Part shown: positions 38,901 through 53,900 of the stretch, in pieces | Position numbering within the stretch: the first letter of the stretch is position 1 | How the letters are laid out: every line of letters begins with the position of its first letter | Source: Sabellastarte sp. h YS-2021 | Lineage: Eukaryota > Annelida > Polychaeta > Sabellida > Sabellidae | Direction: 5' to 3' | NCBI GenBank assembly: GCA_964017235.1 | Contig: OZ024929.1 | Span: forward strand, 157,527,609 to 157,591,608 | Length of the DNA stretch: 64,000 bases | Position numbers and translations under genes: made by a program | The notes under the pieces: generated by a model | What the model saw: the letters and a program-made list of their open reading frames with translations, nothing else | The model's database searches: none | Told to the model about the DNA's origin: nothing

Positions 38901-41900
38901 GTTGTACCTTCCTGTGAGATTAGTACTATGAAATACATTAAGTACTTTCTCTGGGGATAAAATCTGTGTATGTAGCACATGAATGAAATGACAAATTGGT
39001 TTAGAGAGAATGAAATATATAAGTATCAATCATTTTCAGCTGTAGACAACATGACTGTACTGAGATATTCAATACAATACCAAATTCATTTTAAAATACA
39101 ATTCTCTGTCATTAAAGTCAAGGTAATTTGTATGAATTGAAGAGACAGTTTCTTGTAATTTTTGTGTTTTATGGAAGTTTTTCCCCATTTGATGTTGATT
39201 TTCAAATGTTTTGTCAGTGTAATATGAAGGGAGAGTATAATTGTCACAGTCTGCATTGAAAGCATTGTATTTATGCAAGTAACTTTTGTAAGCTGAGAGA
39301 TGTGTCTGTGAAATAGACATTATTGTCATAAAATATACTTGAAATGGAGTAAAAAACAATGGGTATTCCTACATGCGTATTGAATTATCAACATGAATAT
39401 CAACATAAATTTATGTATTCACATTTTAGGGAGCCATCGAATGAAATCAATATTTTATTTAGACTTTCATCATCAGGTAGTATTTTATTTATATTAGAAC
39501 AATATCAGGGGGGTTAGTTGAGAAGAGTCTACGACTGTAGCTGCTGACAGAGTCAAAAGGAGAGCTGTTGTTGCCAAGTGGAACTGGAGGAACTAAACTA
39601 ACTAAAACAATATCATACTTTTGAAAAATAAGAAATAGCACATTTTAAGTTTTTAGGAGATGCCACATAACCTTGCAAGGCCAGTGTATAAGTATTGGAC
39701 TCCATTTTACGTGTATGATACCCACATTGTCAAAATCATTGCTATGATGAAATGGCACAACAATGTATAAAATCTACATAATTGACTCTCATTTTCTCCA
39801 ATGCAGTTGATGAAATAATGTTTTATATGAAGTGTGGGAAGTTTGGTGGAACATGATTACATCAGATGATACATGTTGAAGAAAGATCACTAAGTACACA
39901 GGCCCCATGTCAAGGAACAGTTTTAATAATGGAGGAAAGAAGTGTATATTATTTGGTTAACATTCTGCAATATCTAATCTAATATAATCTAATCTACTGC
40001 TTTGCAAGCGCAATATCTTCCCACAATGGGGAACTCAGTGTGCTAACTAAACAAAATCATTATCGTATGGAAGTTGAGGGGCGTTCAAGGTTGGTAATAC
40101 AGGATTGTGGGTGTGACCGGGAGGGAAGGAAAACTAAGTTGGGAAGCTAGAGCTGAAGAGGTGAGTTTTGAGGTGTATAAAACTTTGTGTATAAACAGAC
40201 ACCTGCCTAGTTTCTCAATAAAGGCCAAGACTGAGAGTTGAACCTATAACCTCACATATGGGACTCAAGTGTGTTACTAATGTCACATCACTAAGCTATA
40301 TGAAAATAAGGGTTATAAGGGTTAGACTAAGTGCAGGGTCTTGCAAAATATGCTTGTAGCTCAGACAGGTTGGTTGATGTCTAATGATGATGCCACATCA
40401 CAATGTCACCTATAAGTTTTTCAGGATTTTCACTTTGAAATGTGTCTCTATTAATAAATTCAGAAGGTACATTGAGAGATATAAATATGTGTACTTCATT
40501 ATGGATGGGAATATTAATAAGAGAACCAAACGGTCTCATGCACATGATACTCTGAAGGCTATAAATTGCGCTGTTACAACCATTTCAAGCTTTGATGCCT
40601 ACATTACATGGAGGGGGAAAGTCTGAATGAGTTGATCATCATTACACTATTAAACTAGGTTGTTTTCTGATGTTTTTCTCTCCGAGATATTATTCATATG
40701 CGGACATACTGATAAACTCATGGCCTACACATTGATGTATGTATTCAAGTACAATTTCCACATGTATAAAGGAAGAGTTGACAAATGGAAGTGGTTCATT
40801 GTGTCGACAGTATTCCTTTCTTTGTAATAATTTCATATCTTTCTCTGTGCCCCCTTCTTATGGTGTTTTGACAAGTCAGCTGTCATTAAATGATTCTACT
40901 TGAAGGAGTTTTATTTGAAAAGGGAGATCCACATGTACACGTGTGGTAATTATGTTCTACATGGCCATAAACAGGAATTCTTCCCACAAGATCAGGGAGA
41001 TTCAAACCTTCCATTCAAATTGAACAACTTGATATTTTTATAAGATAAATGTAACTTTTATGTTTTTTTTGTGAACAGAATTAAGTTAAAAAGAAAGGCG
41101 TCATGATTTCAGAGAATGGGTTGCCTGTCTTTTAAAACCTTTTGTCTGATTACTTTTTACATTTTCCCAGACTCTATTAAAAACATTGAAGGTATACCAT
41201 AAGTGTCTCGAGTATTTGTATTCTTAATTTGCCTCCTTTAAATAAAATGCTCAGTGCATAATTCTTCACTTGTTAATCCTTATCTCTGTTTTTATTAATA
41301 TTGCAAATAAAAATGTGGTTCAGTTTAATTCATTGTGTAATGAATTTTAAAATAGTTAATAACATCATTTTGACAAATATAGCAAATCATATTTACATGT
41401 ATTTACTATTTACATGTTTGTCGTTGCAAATGTTAAACTTCTCAATTTCCCATGCCAGGTTGACAGGCATAATTATGTGTAAGGTGTTTTTTCATATTAT
41501 CTTGTTCGTCATACATAATGATACAAAAATATAGTTAGGTTCTCAAGCCTTTTCAGCAACCAGGGTCATGTCAGTAAATTTCACATTGTGATCAGCTGGA
41601 TTTGAATCCATGACAACAGCGTGAGAAACACATTATTAAAAACTAATATTGTTAACCACTCAAGCCCCCTAAACCGAGATCCTTCCCCCACAGTAGGGAC
41701 TATTTTGCACTTGATATGCAGTCGATAGGGACCAGTGCATGCCAGTGAAAAAAAGGGTTATAATAGTGATGGGAACTCAGCCCATCAGCCTCCTTAAAGA
41801 TAAAGGGTTAGCAGGTCCTCTTGTGAAATGTGTGTAAAATGGAGCTTCTTCTGTAATTATTTCCCTGATAGTTTTATGATATAAACAGACTTGAAAAAAA

Positions 41901-44900
41901 TTCTTCCGAAATGACATATGGTTGTTTTGATGGAATTCTTTACAGTCTTGATCCTTACATGACAAAGTAGGACATAAGTGGCTTCACTACATAAACAATA
42001 ACTTAGTACAACAGTGGCATATGATCTATCCTGCATCATGTGAGGAAATTACACAATTTTATGGGCCACATATGTTGTATGTTCACAGTATGTGCATATA
42101 TAGTTTGGTCTATTTTGTAAAAATTTGATAAATTATATGTTCTTGTAAAAGATCTTAGTTGACTAAACCAGATATTTCAACTGGTAACCTGCTTCAGTTG
42201 ATATAATATTTAAAACAAATTGAAAGTAATTTCTTCATTGTATTTAAGTTACATTAAATTTGTCCCATAAATTACTTAATAACAGATGGTAAAGTCAAGC
42301 AAGTGAAGTGGAAGTGTTCAGTGCAAACTTTTAGTGGAAGCCTTTTGTTGTGCCAGATTAGCTACCTAGAATACTAATCTACTATTCTCAATATGGCTTC
42401 TCTGGATGCCATGTTGTTGGTGCCTACTATACACGAATGTGGAATTTTTAATTGAAAAGTTGCTTAGAAATTGGTTGTGTTTGTTCCATTTGAAAATAGT
42501 TCTTTATTTTTTTACTATTGAAATATTTGTCAGTACATTTGAGGGGAAAGCAAGGTCAGATTTTAGTTGTACTGAAGCACATGTTTTGAAAATTTGTAGA
42601 GCTTGATGTTTGTAAGAAACAGTTTGCTGTCCTAATTAAATACATGTGTCAGGATACCGGGTTTATGAACCCAAGAGTGGAGGTTTGAGTAAAAAGAAAG
42701 TTTGGCCAGTCTTTCTCCAGGCGCTGTTTTTATCGTGTGGGAGAATGACTGCTTCAAAGGAAGCACTATTTGATGTCCATGAACAATAACGTTAAATCAG
42801 ATTAAGTTATGAATATAGGCTGGAACAGTGCCTTGAAAACCATTGTGAAATATACTGTTATCAACTTATTATTTAATTATTACTATTACCTGATTAATAT
42901 TAATAGAATGGTTTGTAATTGTTCATAAGATAAGGCTATGCTTAAACATGTTTTCACACAATGTTATTTTGCGAAATGTGTATAATTAACTGCTGGAAGA
43001 AAAGTTAAATGGGCACATAAACTTCATGCACCAAGTGTTGGATGGTTTAGGTGTTGGTAGTGATTTGGCTGATGTGAAAAATTAAGAAATAAAATATGGC
43101 TCCTTTCGTTTACAGGCATCATTATCATGAATAATGTTTTACAAAGAAATGTAAAAGTATGTGTATATCATGTGGGACTTTCAGAAATGTATTATAATTA
43201 TATTAAATAAAAGATACTTGACAACTGAAGCCCATTGCACACTAGCGCGGCGCGGCGCGCTGCGGCGCGGCTAAATAAAATAGAAATAATGGCAGTAGTT
43301 CACTACTTGTACATATGTGCGGCGCGGCAGCTAGCGGTGCGGCGCGGATTTTTCTATTTAGAAAATTTTCTATTTTTTAAAAAAAAACGCGCGGTTTTTT
43401 CTCTGTTTTACCCAAGTTTTCATGGATATTAGGATTTTCCACATATTTAAAATTGTAGTGTATCACAGAATTCTACACAAATATATTAATTGGAAAACAA
43501 AATGCAAGCACACAGGCTCATTGTGAAGGGATTAGCTGCTGGCAGATAGATCACAAAATATGATGTGTGTCAATATAGACACAGGAAAGGGTTTAATTTA
43601 ATGAAGATTGCAATTAACAGTAATTCTAGAAGGGACACACTGGCCAAGGGTCTTGTTTGTAGATAGATTAAGTACTTAAATGGAGGAAGGGATGTCAAGT
43701 TAGGTGTGTGGCAATATATATAAACAAAGCACAGCCAGAATTTAATTGAAAGGGGGTGTAATCACCAGTATTATAAAAAGGACACTGGTCAAGTACAAGG
43801 CTCTTCATTGTGAAGGGATTAAATTGCATGTAAGGGTATGACAGGTGTGGAAATGTACTGTGGGGTATTAGATGTTTAATTATATGTGATTAGTTTAACT
43901 ATTGTAGCCACTTTGCTGTAGTTTAATTTTTTTTAAATTTACTGAAAACCGCTGGGAAAAATCGCCCAAATGTGCAAAGTAAAGAAAATTCACCTACTCA
44001 GCATGTAGTAAAAATCGTACCGCGCCGCACCGCGCCGCGCAAATGTGCAACGACCTTTACAAGTAGAATCATTCTAATTTGTTTTGCTCGTATTACAATG
44101 CCGGACTGTGGTTATTAACTTCATTAATGATGTGCTTTATCCAGTTGTGGATGAAAAATCTGTTTCTTAAACTGTAGTCTTTATTCACTTTATTGTTTTC
44201 CTTCTTTTTCTCTGTTTTTTCTTAGTACTAGGTGAACGTGAAAATGTACTTTTTTTGCATTGATGGAGAGATACAAAAGTTCACATGCATTTGAATACCA
44301 CTGGCCTTATTACTACTGTTTTCCTTTTGATGTTTTAATTGTTAAGACTGAAAATTTTGCCATAATTAGAATTCTAATATTTTTCTCATGAAGATTTCAT
44401 GATAAAACAATTCATTTCTAACTGTATTTGCTAATATAGTATTCTAATTCTATTATTTAAGAGTATTTTAACATAGATTCCAGTTTCATTGAAATTGTTT
44501 CAAGTGGGGAAATTTATTGTGTATATATTTTTGCTATTTTACGTTACATAAGACATGCATGTTGCACTGACTGACACCTCCTGAGCTTTACAGTTTTAAC
44601 TAGTAAAACATGTCAATGTTATTTTAGTAGTAAGTGATACAGTTATACTTCTCCTTTATATACATTTACCATATCAAAAAGGCCATGTATGAATTGGTGT
44701 TTTTAAAAATGGTGTTCCAAAGTCCCTTCGTTTTAGAGGGTGTATATTATTTTGTGTAAATGAAAACACCATTATTAAATCTAAATGTTTGCTTTTTAGT
44801 TAATTGAGTTCAAAGATTTAGCTTCAAATCTGATATGTTTTATAATACCATTATTTTCTACAGATGTACACTTTATATTTATCTTCAGTAGATGTTTATG

Positions 44901-47900
44901 AAGGATTGTAAGAATACAATAACTGGTATATAATGTAGCATCAGACCCAATTTGACCAAAACATGTTCTTCTCATAGCAAATAACACTATCACAAACTTT
45001 TTCCACTGTCACAGCAATATATTGCCTGTATAACTTCACAACATAAGTTTATTTTTGTAAACTTGCTGATGAACTTAAGCACTGAAGAATAAGAAGATAC
45101 AAGACACAGAGTTTGATAATTAAGTAGTCAGAACTGAGCATTAGACTACTGGACAGTTTTTAACATATGGTCACTCAAATGTATCACTGAACAGCTGTCA
45201 CTGAATGCATAAAAGTTTGAGTAATAGTTTAAAAATATTTCACTCAATATATTTTTAAATTTTATTTGAGGTGTTAACAAAATTTAAAACTCTTAGGTTT
45301 GACACAATCATCTTTTATTCTTCCATTTTGAATTTTAATGAGGTGAGATACAATGATGCCTTTTCAAAAATTGTTACAAAAATAAACTACTTTTTTATGC
45401 TATTCACGTAGATGAACTGAAGAAATAATATCACATAGATCTCATTAAAATATGAGTTTATTCAAATGTTGATCTTATAAAACAAATTAATACACCATTA
45501 ACTTCATTAAAACTACACAATGAAACTTTGCCAATCACACTTTTCAAAGAGTTTATTGATTATTTTTCATTGTCAAAAGTTCATTAAGTACAGTGGAACC
45601 TCTTTTATCTGACTGTCAATTTTTTCTGTTTTATGAACTCCTTTCTGTACCCCCGCCATGCATTATACACTCCTGTTTTGCACTAAGTTACCTCTTTATT
45701 CTTAATGACATTCTGTTACCTGAACTAATCTCCCTATCCGTGTTGATAATCGAGGTTTCACTGTTTAACTGACAATTTGATAAAAATTTACCAGAAGATG
45801 TACATCTGGAGAAACAAGTAGAAATTGAAACAAAGGACACAGTTTAAAAAAAGAGTATCACATGTAACATAATTGACAACAGAGGCAATTCATTATCTCA
45901 CTTCAGATAGCCAGCAGTTTCAAATTAGATTTTACAAAAAGCCAGTGAAATACTTGTGTGCTTGCCAGTGACCTGTCAGAAGACTTCTGCTATCAAAGTT
46001 TGAATTAAAGATGTGAGCCGATTTGGTGACTGCAACCATGTTGATTTTTGGCAGATGAAACTGTAATGACTGATACCAGTAGTTAAAGCATTAAACCTTC
46101 GGTAGACTGGCTGTCTACAATTTCTAACAGATATTTCCTGAAGAACTTAATATATTTGTACAATTTTGTGATTAAAGTTTGAATGTATCAAGGGATAGAA
46201 TATAGGTAGTGTGTTTTACAATTGCAGTATATGTAAAAAACTAACGGTGAATTGAAAAGGAACAATTTGTCTGTGGATTAGACAGTATTATTAACACAAG
46301 ATATCTGGTAAACATTTAAATACATTCACAAACTTACAGTAGTTCTGTTAAAACGTTAAGATTTGATTGACATTTTTTACAGATCCATGACCACTCCGAT
46401 ATATACCCTCAAATGTTTCTTAAACAAATAGTGAATATTTGACCAAAATGGTTGAATAGTTCTTTATGTTTTTTTCACAATGTGAGACTTGGATAATCCA
46501 GAATTCAAGAGAACCAACTATTTGTTAGTAAAACCACAAAAAGACTAGAGAAACGGACACATGGTGTGCCTTTAATAAGGTTTATGATGAATAGCTCAGC
46601 AGGGAAAATGTATGCTGAGAAAATCTGTGTAAATCAAAAAGAAACTATTAACACAAAAAGTGAAAACCCCAAGAAAAGGTGGAGATTAGGGTCGGATGTA
46701 ATCTCTTTATAAGCAGGAGAGTATTGAAACAATATGAATAAATATTAGAGGCTTTTGGCATATACTCTCTGTGATACAAAGATGAAAACAGGTCTAGTTT
46801 GGCACATCTAGGAATGGTTAGAATGAATTTACTTCTCACTGAGAGTTTTTGGCCAAAGAAACAAAGCAAAGCAAACTCATACTGGGTTACAATGACACCC
46901 CTCCCCCATCTTTTATCCTCTGATTCAGGTTCTATTTGACGCATAGAGTCCTGAATAAATGTTTGTAACATGTAATCAAACAAACTGAAAAACTTGTTTT
47001 CACTGTATTTGCTTATTAGATTCCATGAGAAAATATCGAGGACTGTCCCCGAAATTGAAGGCATATGAGGGAGATCGTTTGAATAATTTATAATATTCCA
47101 AAAGGGTGTCACTTTGATAAATGAATAATTGATCACAATGGGTATTCAAAATGGGGCCCTGCAGTTATGTGTACTGTGAGTACTCAGTGGAATGGGGCTG
47201 GTTTTATTCTCCCCTTCCCACAAGGTTTTACCCTTTGTTTGCCCCTCAAGCACCCCCTCCCATCTTTCAGTTTGAGAGGATATAGTCTTGTCAAAAGGCT
47301 CATTGTAAAGTCCTTGACATTTTTAGTCAGAGTTAGGTTTTTATATTGTGTTAACAGATGAGGTCATATAAGGAGAGGCTGTCATTATTTCTCACTTATA
47401 AAGAGTTTGAACCCACAACCATAGAAGTGGGGGGCAAGTATCGTATGCCAAATTATGCCACTTCAAGGCATTAAAAATACCAGCCTCATGTGTTAAAGTA
47501 TATTTCCACATGAAGCATGACAAAAAATTGAGCAACTGTAAGTATAAGGTAGAATAACTGGTGTTTTTTTATGAACAGTTCAGATGTGCAGAATGATTGG
47601 GCCTGTGTCAAGGCTGGGGTGAAACGGTCTGGGTGAAACATCGTGCCCTTTTAATTGATTGTTTTGGAAAGGATTGGGAGTGCTCAGTACCCTTTGAGAA
47701 AAATGAGTAGCAATTCAAATTCATCCAGTGCTCCTATTACACACACTCTGTCTTGGGAAAGGAGAATGGACTAACTTTTGTTTTTATTTCATTAAATATA
47801 ACAGGTCATTTTTGAAACATAAAAGAACCTAACTTATTTTGAAAAATGTGATACAACAATGAATTTCTTGGGGCAGCTTTTTTATAAATTACATCAAAAT

Positions 47901-50900
47901 ACTGACGTTAAAAATTACTGAGTACTAATATTGTTGCGACAGATGGCTTTGAAACAAACTATATCACTTCAGTGATGTCATTCAATACTGAGGCTTTTAT
48001 TATATTAACTCTCTTTTCCATGAACAAAACAAACAGCTCTGGCTTTGTTAACTACATGTATGTGAATACAGAATATGTAGTACAGTATATATATTATATA
48101 TCTGAGTTTCAGTAAAACTCTCCGCTTTAGGTAACCCTCACTACAAAGGAGATCTCTCTGTAACCAAGCAAGCAGACCTCACAATTAAAGGTTATTTACA
48201 CATTCAATTACTGGTATTAAAGGATTATTCAGTGCTCCAAAGGACAAACCAATTAACACAGGGTCTGATGTAACAGATTATTAAGTAAATTCAAAGAAGA
48301 TTCTATTCAAATAATTGCTCGTGTTTTTAGGTTCCATTACAGTTCCAGGACAATGTCCACATTTTTATGAACATGAAGTGTTGTTCTGTGAATTTGTTTT
48401 CAAAAATGTTCTGCACATGGAAGATTAAACTCTTGATCCAATATAATTATAAAGCATCATCCTATATCATTTTAAAAGACGCATGTTATTCTTTCAGCTT
48501 GAAACTGTTGAATTAAAATTCCACACAGACTGTTTCAAGAGAAGTAAAAGTATTTGGGTTTTCTAGAATTTAGAAAAAAGCTTAAACATTTAGGGTGAGG
48601 AAGTACTAGTGTACATGTGTCTTTGTTATGTTAAAACCACAGCAGACAGAAGGGTATACTAATATACTCATGATCTCCAAATGAGACATCAATTATAATA
48701 GGGAAGAGGGGTTGGCTTTTAAAATTTAAGGCAATGCCTAAACGTATTCCCAAAATATTTTTTGAATTCTCAGTTTACTCTTTCAGATGTTTATGTTTTC
48801 CACTTTCTTACAGCATTTATGCCTAATACAAATATCTGCAGTGTGGAATGAAACTACTAAATTAAATTAGTTAAAACAGCTACAAGAACACCTGAATCCT
48901 TTTACTCTTGACAGTAATTGCAATTACAATACAGAAATATTAACAGTAACAATTCACAGTGTTTGTCCTTGGACATGCATGAAACATCTCCACATAATTT
49001 TTCAAACTATTATTTTATTTACTGTGTAGAGCTTTCTTCTAATCCATTGTTCACCTCTTTTCACTGGAAGAGTTCCACCAGTCTCTTTTATTCTTTGGAG
49101 TTAATCCGGCACGGACTTGGCGCTGGCTATGGTACAGTGTGAGAGGATTATGGACTATCCTGTTTTATGATCCAGATCACAACTACAATAACTGTAGTGC
49201 TTGTGCTATGTCTCTCTTTCTGTTTACACACCAGTTTAATTACTAGTGTCTCTATTCCCTTTAATAACAATAAGAAATCCTTACTCTGTAGTTTGTTTAC
49301 TTCCTGTCCTATTGCACTGGGGCTGAGCTTCCATGGTAGGGTTATGTTACACAGTATGCTAATCCCCTTGATACAAAGTCTTTTTGTTTTATTATTTCTT
49401 TAAATGCATGGCTTTTACTGTTGTTGTTTCTTCTGATAACATAGCAACAACAATATATTGGATACACTACATGTATACATCTCCTTCATAAGCCAAACAA
49501 ATATCAAAGTAATAACTCAAAAGAAAGACTAAAAATAAAACGAACCAAAACTAATCGCAGCCTTATATATAAATGATTTTATATATCAACGCAACAAAAT
49601 CATACACTACAAAAATAACTCCACTTAGAAAAAAATGAAACTTAGTGTCTATCATACACAAAAAAAAAAAAAAATTCAAAACGAACCGATTGTGCTTAAA
49701 CCCAAAAATTATTTGAAAAATAAACAGCGCATGCAAACCAAAACATTTTGTTGCAAATGAAAAATACAGATGAAAGATTCTAGTTAATACACCTTAAACA
49801 TCATTGTTATTTGCTATGAGAAGAGAACATAGAATTATTCATGTTTCAAACTTTCTATATATTTTTATGTGACAAAAGCAAAAACCAAAAAAAGATCCCC
49901 TTGTTGGTTATGTGACATCCTTGGAGAGTATTACAGTACAATAAGGAAGGTGTGCTGCATTATACACATAATATGTAGACTTAATAATATATATTAGAAC
50001 CATCCAGCTTCACAAACCCATTGCAGTTAGACTAACATATATATAGTGTGATATCTAAAATAGCAGGAAGGGGTGAGAAAAAATAAAGGTCCACAGGGGT
50101 CCGGCATTGTGAAATACCCGATGTTAGAAAGAGTCTAAGACAGAGGAAGGAAAAATATACAGAGAAAAGCCAGTAAATTCACACTAGAAGGCTAAAAGCG
50201 GAAAGGGTGAAAAAAATGAAAGAGATTAAAAGCCACCCCAAGTATATATAGTGTGTGTATTGCTCACATCTCCATACAGAATAACATCAGCGGCATTCAG
50301 ATTAATAGAAAGCAAAGATCTTATAATGGCGGTACAAAGTTTTATAAGTATCACAAGTGAGTGGAATGAATGTCTTATTGAGTATTGATAGGTAAACATG
50401 GGAACATGTGATTCAACTTCGTGGGATGAATGTGTGTAGTGTAAGAACCTAAGAAGTAACTTATGTTTACTTAATTGTTTAAAAAGTTCATTCAGTTCAA
50501 AGATACTATTCAAATAAAGTCATTTTATGAAGATTTTTACAGAATGTACAGATATATGCTTTAAGTTATTTTGCTGTTATGTTTACTTATTAATTAATTA
50601 CAACATTGAAGTAAAACAATAGTCAACGTGAACCTGTTCTGCAAGACAGAGGTAAATGTTATCAAATATACATAACAGTAAGTTACATCATATTATTGCT
50701 CAATGATAATTATGATTATGATGATAATTTTTAATTTTCATTATTATCTTGTAAATATAAACAAAAACATGTACATGACAAATAATAAGTAAAACATAAT
50801 CAAATCATATGAAACCAAAAAACTAAAAAATAAAACAAAACTAGACACAGTACCTGGGCAAGGCGAACACGTTCTTTAGGCATGGTTAAAAATAGGCGAC

Positions 50901-53900
50901 TGCTTGGTTAGTAAATGTACACAGTTTGACACGAATAATTTGAAAAACACAAAAATAATAATTCAACTCAAGAAGAACAACAACAGTTGTAGCTCTCAGT
51001 GATAGACGTATCCCAGAATTTCTTGCTATTCTTTTCCAAATATCAAAATATATTCTCTCTCAATGTGTAATGTTATCCCTTCACTGTGAAAACTGTTAAT
51101 GTGTAGGTTTTCAAAATCTATAAGACTTTATATATATTTATGTACACTATGTACGTGTGCGTATTAGTTTGTGTACACCATATAAACACACACACATGCA
51201 TACACCCGTTGAAGAGCTTAAAACTTAAATGAACTCCAGCTTACAATTGTGCGGCAAATGCTTTTATGAGGAAATACTACAAGGTAATTTGGATCTCACT
51301 GTGCCTGAGGGGTGACAGCTTATATTCTGAGCACCTAGTGTGTGTGTGTGTGTGTGTGTATGTGTGCTTTCATCAATACAACAGGGGGGAGGAGGGATTT
51401 ACTCCAACTGGGCGCCTGTGTTTTTTGTAGGGGTGCTCAATTCTGGTTCACTAATATTGAACTCCTTATTCTGTCTCCCCCCACTGCCCCCTTGTTTGGG
51501 AAGAAGTTCCTTTGAAATTTCTAAAACTCAAGATGCTATTGGAGAATGGAGACAGTTAAGGTTAAACTTAATTTTGTAAAAAAAAATAATGTAAATTGAA
51601 AGATTTTTTTTTTCTAGTTTTGATTTACGTAAGGAAATGTAATGGAAGGTGGTTCACAGCAAAAATATTGTTATAAAGTGCTAGTATCTTGAAATGTGAG
51701 GAAAATTACAGTTGTGGTCTCTGATGGGATACAATATTATACAAGGTAAATACTTTAAAAGATTAAGGGCTATTAAAAATTTGTGAGCTTGGGTGTAGAG
51801 ATTTCTTTGTCCCTGCGATTTCTGCCCCCTTTTTTTACTGGAAATCTTGGGACAAAAGGATATCCCCTGGGGCCAGAAGGCCTCTCCTTGTTTCTCTTCA
51901 TATTTGCCCACTTTGTTACTTCTGAGTCAATATGTAGTCATGTTCTCGGATTAAATGGATCCTAGGTGTGAGTATTATTACAAGGGATTTCATTCAAATA
52001 GCCCCCCAGAACAACAAGGTAAATTAGTATAATCTTTGAGCGAGAGAGACTCATAAAATTGTATACTTGTTTTTCCACCATAGAAGAATAATCCCTAAGT
52101 CATTAATGGTGTAATCTGCTTTCAAAATGTGTGTGTTTAACTTGAGCAAATTAGCCGGTAGAATTGTATCCAGGAATTCTTATTAATCAAACAATTTGTG
52201 ATACAATGCCAAGAAAATGGTGTTCCTTTGTCAGTAGAGAGTTGTTCTGCTAATATTTTCCACTCGACCAGTTCATAAAAACGTCCCTGAGTGTAGAAAT
52301 AAAAGAGGTTACAAGCAATGAGAACCTCCAAAGACAAATGCTTACATGTTTACTGCTAATAATACCTCTAAATCTCTGCCAGTAGTCTCTGTTCTCACAC
52401 GCTCAAGTTTCTCCTGAAGTTTTTAACTGGCAGTTTATCGGATTCGTAATCTCTGGCTTAAACTCATTGATAATTATCTCACCTCTTTACTCTAGTACAG
52501 TGGTCTCTACAAAAACTCAAACACCGACTATTTATAAGCTCTAATTTGCAGAGAATTTCATTAAAAGAATAAAGTACTTAAATCAATCTGTATAAATTAG
52601 TTTATATTAACCCAAAAATTAAGCATGTTTTGTAAGTTTAGTAGCTGTCCTCAGTTTTCTCTCCCCAAGCTTGCTCCATCTTCTCATAAAGCCAAATATC
52701 TCCTGCTACCACTTTTCAGAGGCAAACTATGCCAGTTATTGGTGGCACTGTGTGTAGTATGCAGGGACTGGCAGCAGCCCATTTGGCTGAAGTAGGGACT
52801 TGAGTTTAAGGCCAATTCACACAGCCCATATCCAGATCTGAATCTTGGGGGGAAAAAGACCAATCTGTGAGGTTCAAGGCTTAAACAGAGGACATTCATA
52901 GTTCTTAAAATCTGTTCTGTATAAAATTACACTTATCTTTTTCTCTACTTGCAGCCTAATCTTTCAGAAGTATTTCTTCAGTTAACATAATTATATATGT
53001 ATACAATATTTCCTTTTCTTTTTTCAAGATATTCCTTGATGCAGCTTCTAGTGGGACACCAGAGTATCAATTGCCTATTGATTCACTGTAATCCATGAAA
53101 CTAGATGATTTAAAAACTATTGTGTTTGCGGATCAACATGCGAATTTGGAGCCGCAGCGATGTAAATTTACCGTAAAAGGGGGGGTCAGGAAGGGGGATC
53201 AAAAAGGTTAATTTTGACAGACAACACTGATGAAAGCTTTCACAAGTAATCTGGGACTGGCATCTGCTGAGTTCTGCCTTCATTAGTTCTCCTGTAGGAA
53301 GAGTGATTCTTGGCAGCGCCTGTAGAACTTATTTCTACAGAAAACATGCCCGTCAAAGAGAATCTTTGTTCCAACTCTTCCAGTGTTACAGCCTATTAAC
53401 TTGCTTTGACAATGAAGAAGACAGATTTGTGTTAAAAACCATGTCTCTAGCAATGGTGTACAAGCTGTTTACTCATTGATGTTCTGGTGGCAAACTACTG
53501 GTTTCATGCTCCAGTGGTATGTGGGAGTTAGATCTTAAAATCACATAATTACTTGGACCATACGCCAAGTCTTGTGTCTGGAATGCAACCCGCTATAATT
53601 CATTACAACTGCAAGACTATTGGGAATCAATGCGAACATTAGACAAATACAAACTACTTTCTCTGTAAATATATGCTTTCCTATTTCAGTAGTTATTTGG
53701 CAGGTATTTGGGGTTATTTTTATAAGTAAATATGCAATCAATGTAATAAAAGTGAAAAAAATCATTCAAAATAAATGTTGTGTAACAAAACAGAAAGAAA
53801 TAATAGAAATGAATACCCAAATTACTTGGTGAAATGATAATGATACTGAATAGTGAATTATATTGTTATTAGAAGTTACAGGTTCTATTCCATATTACCA

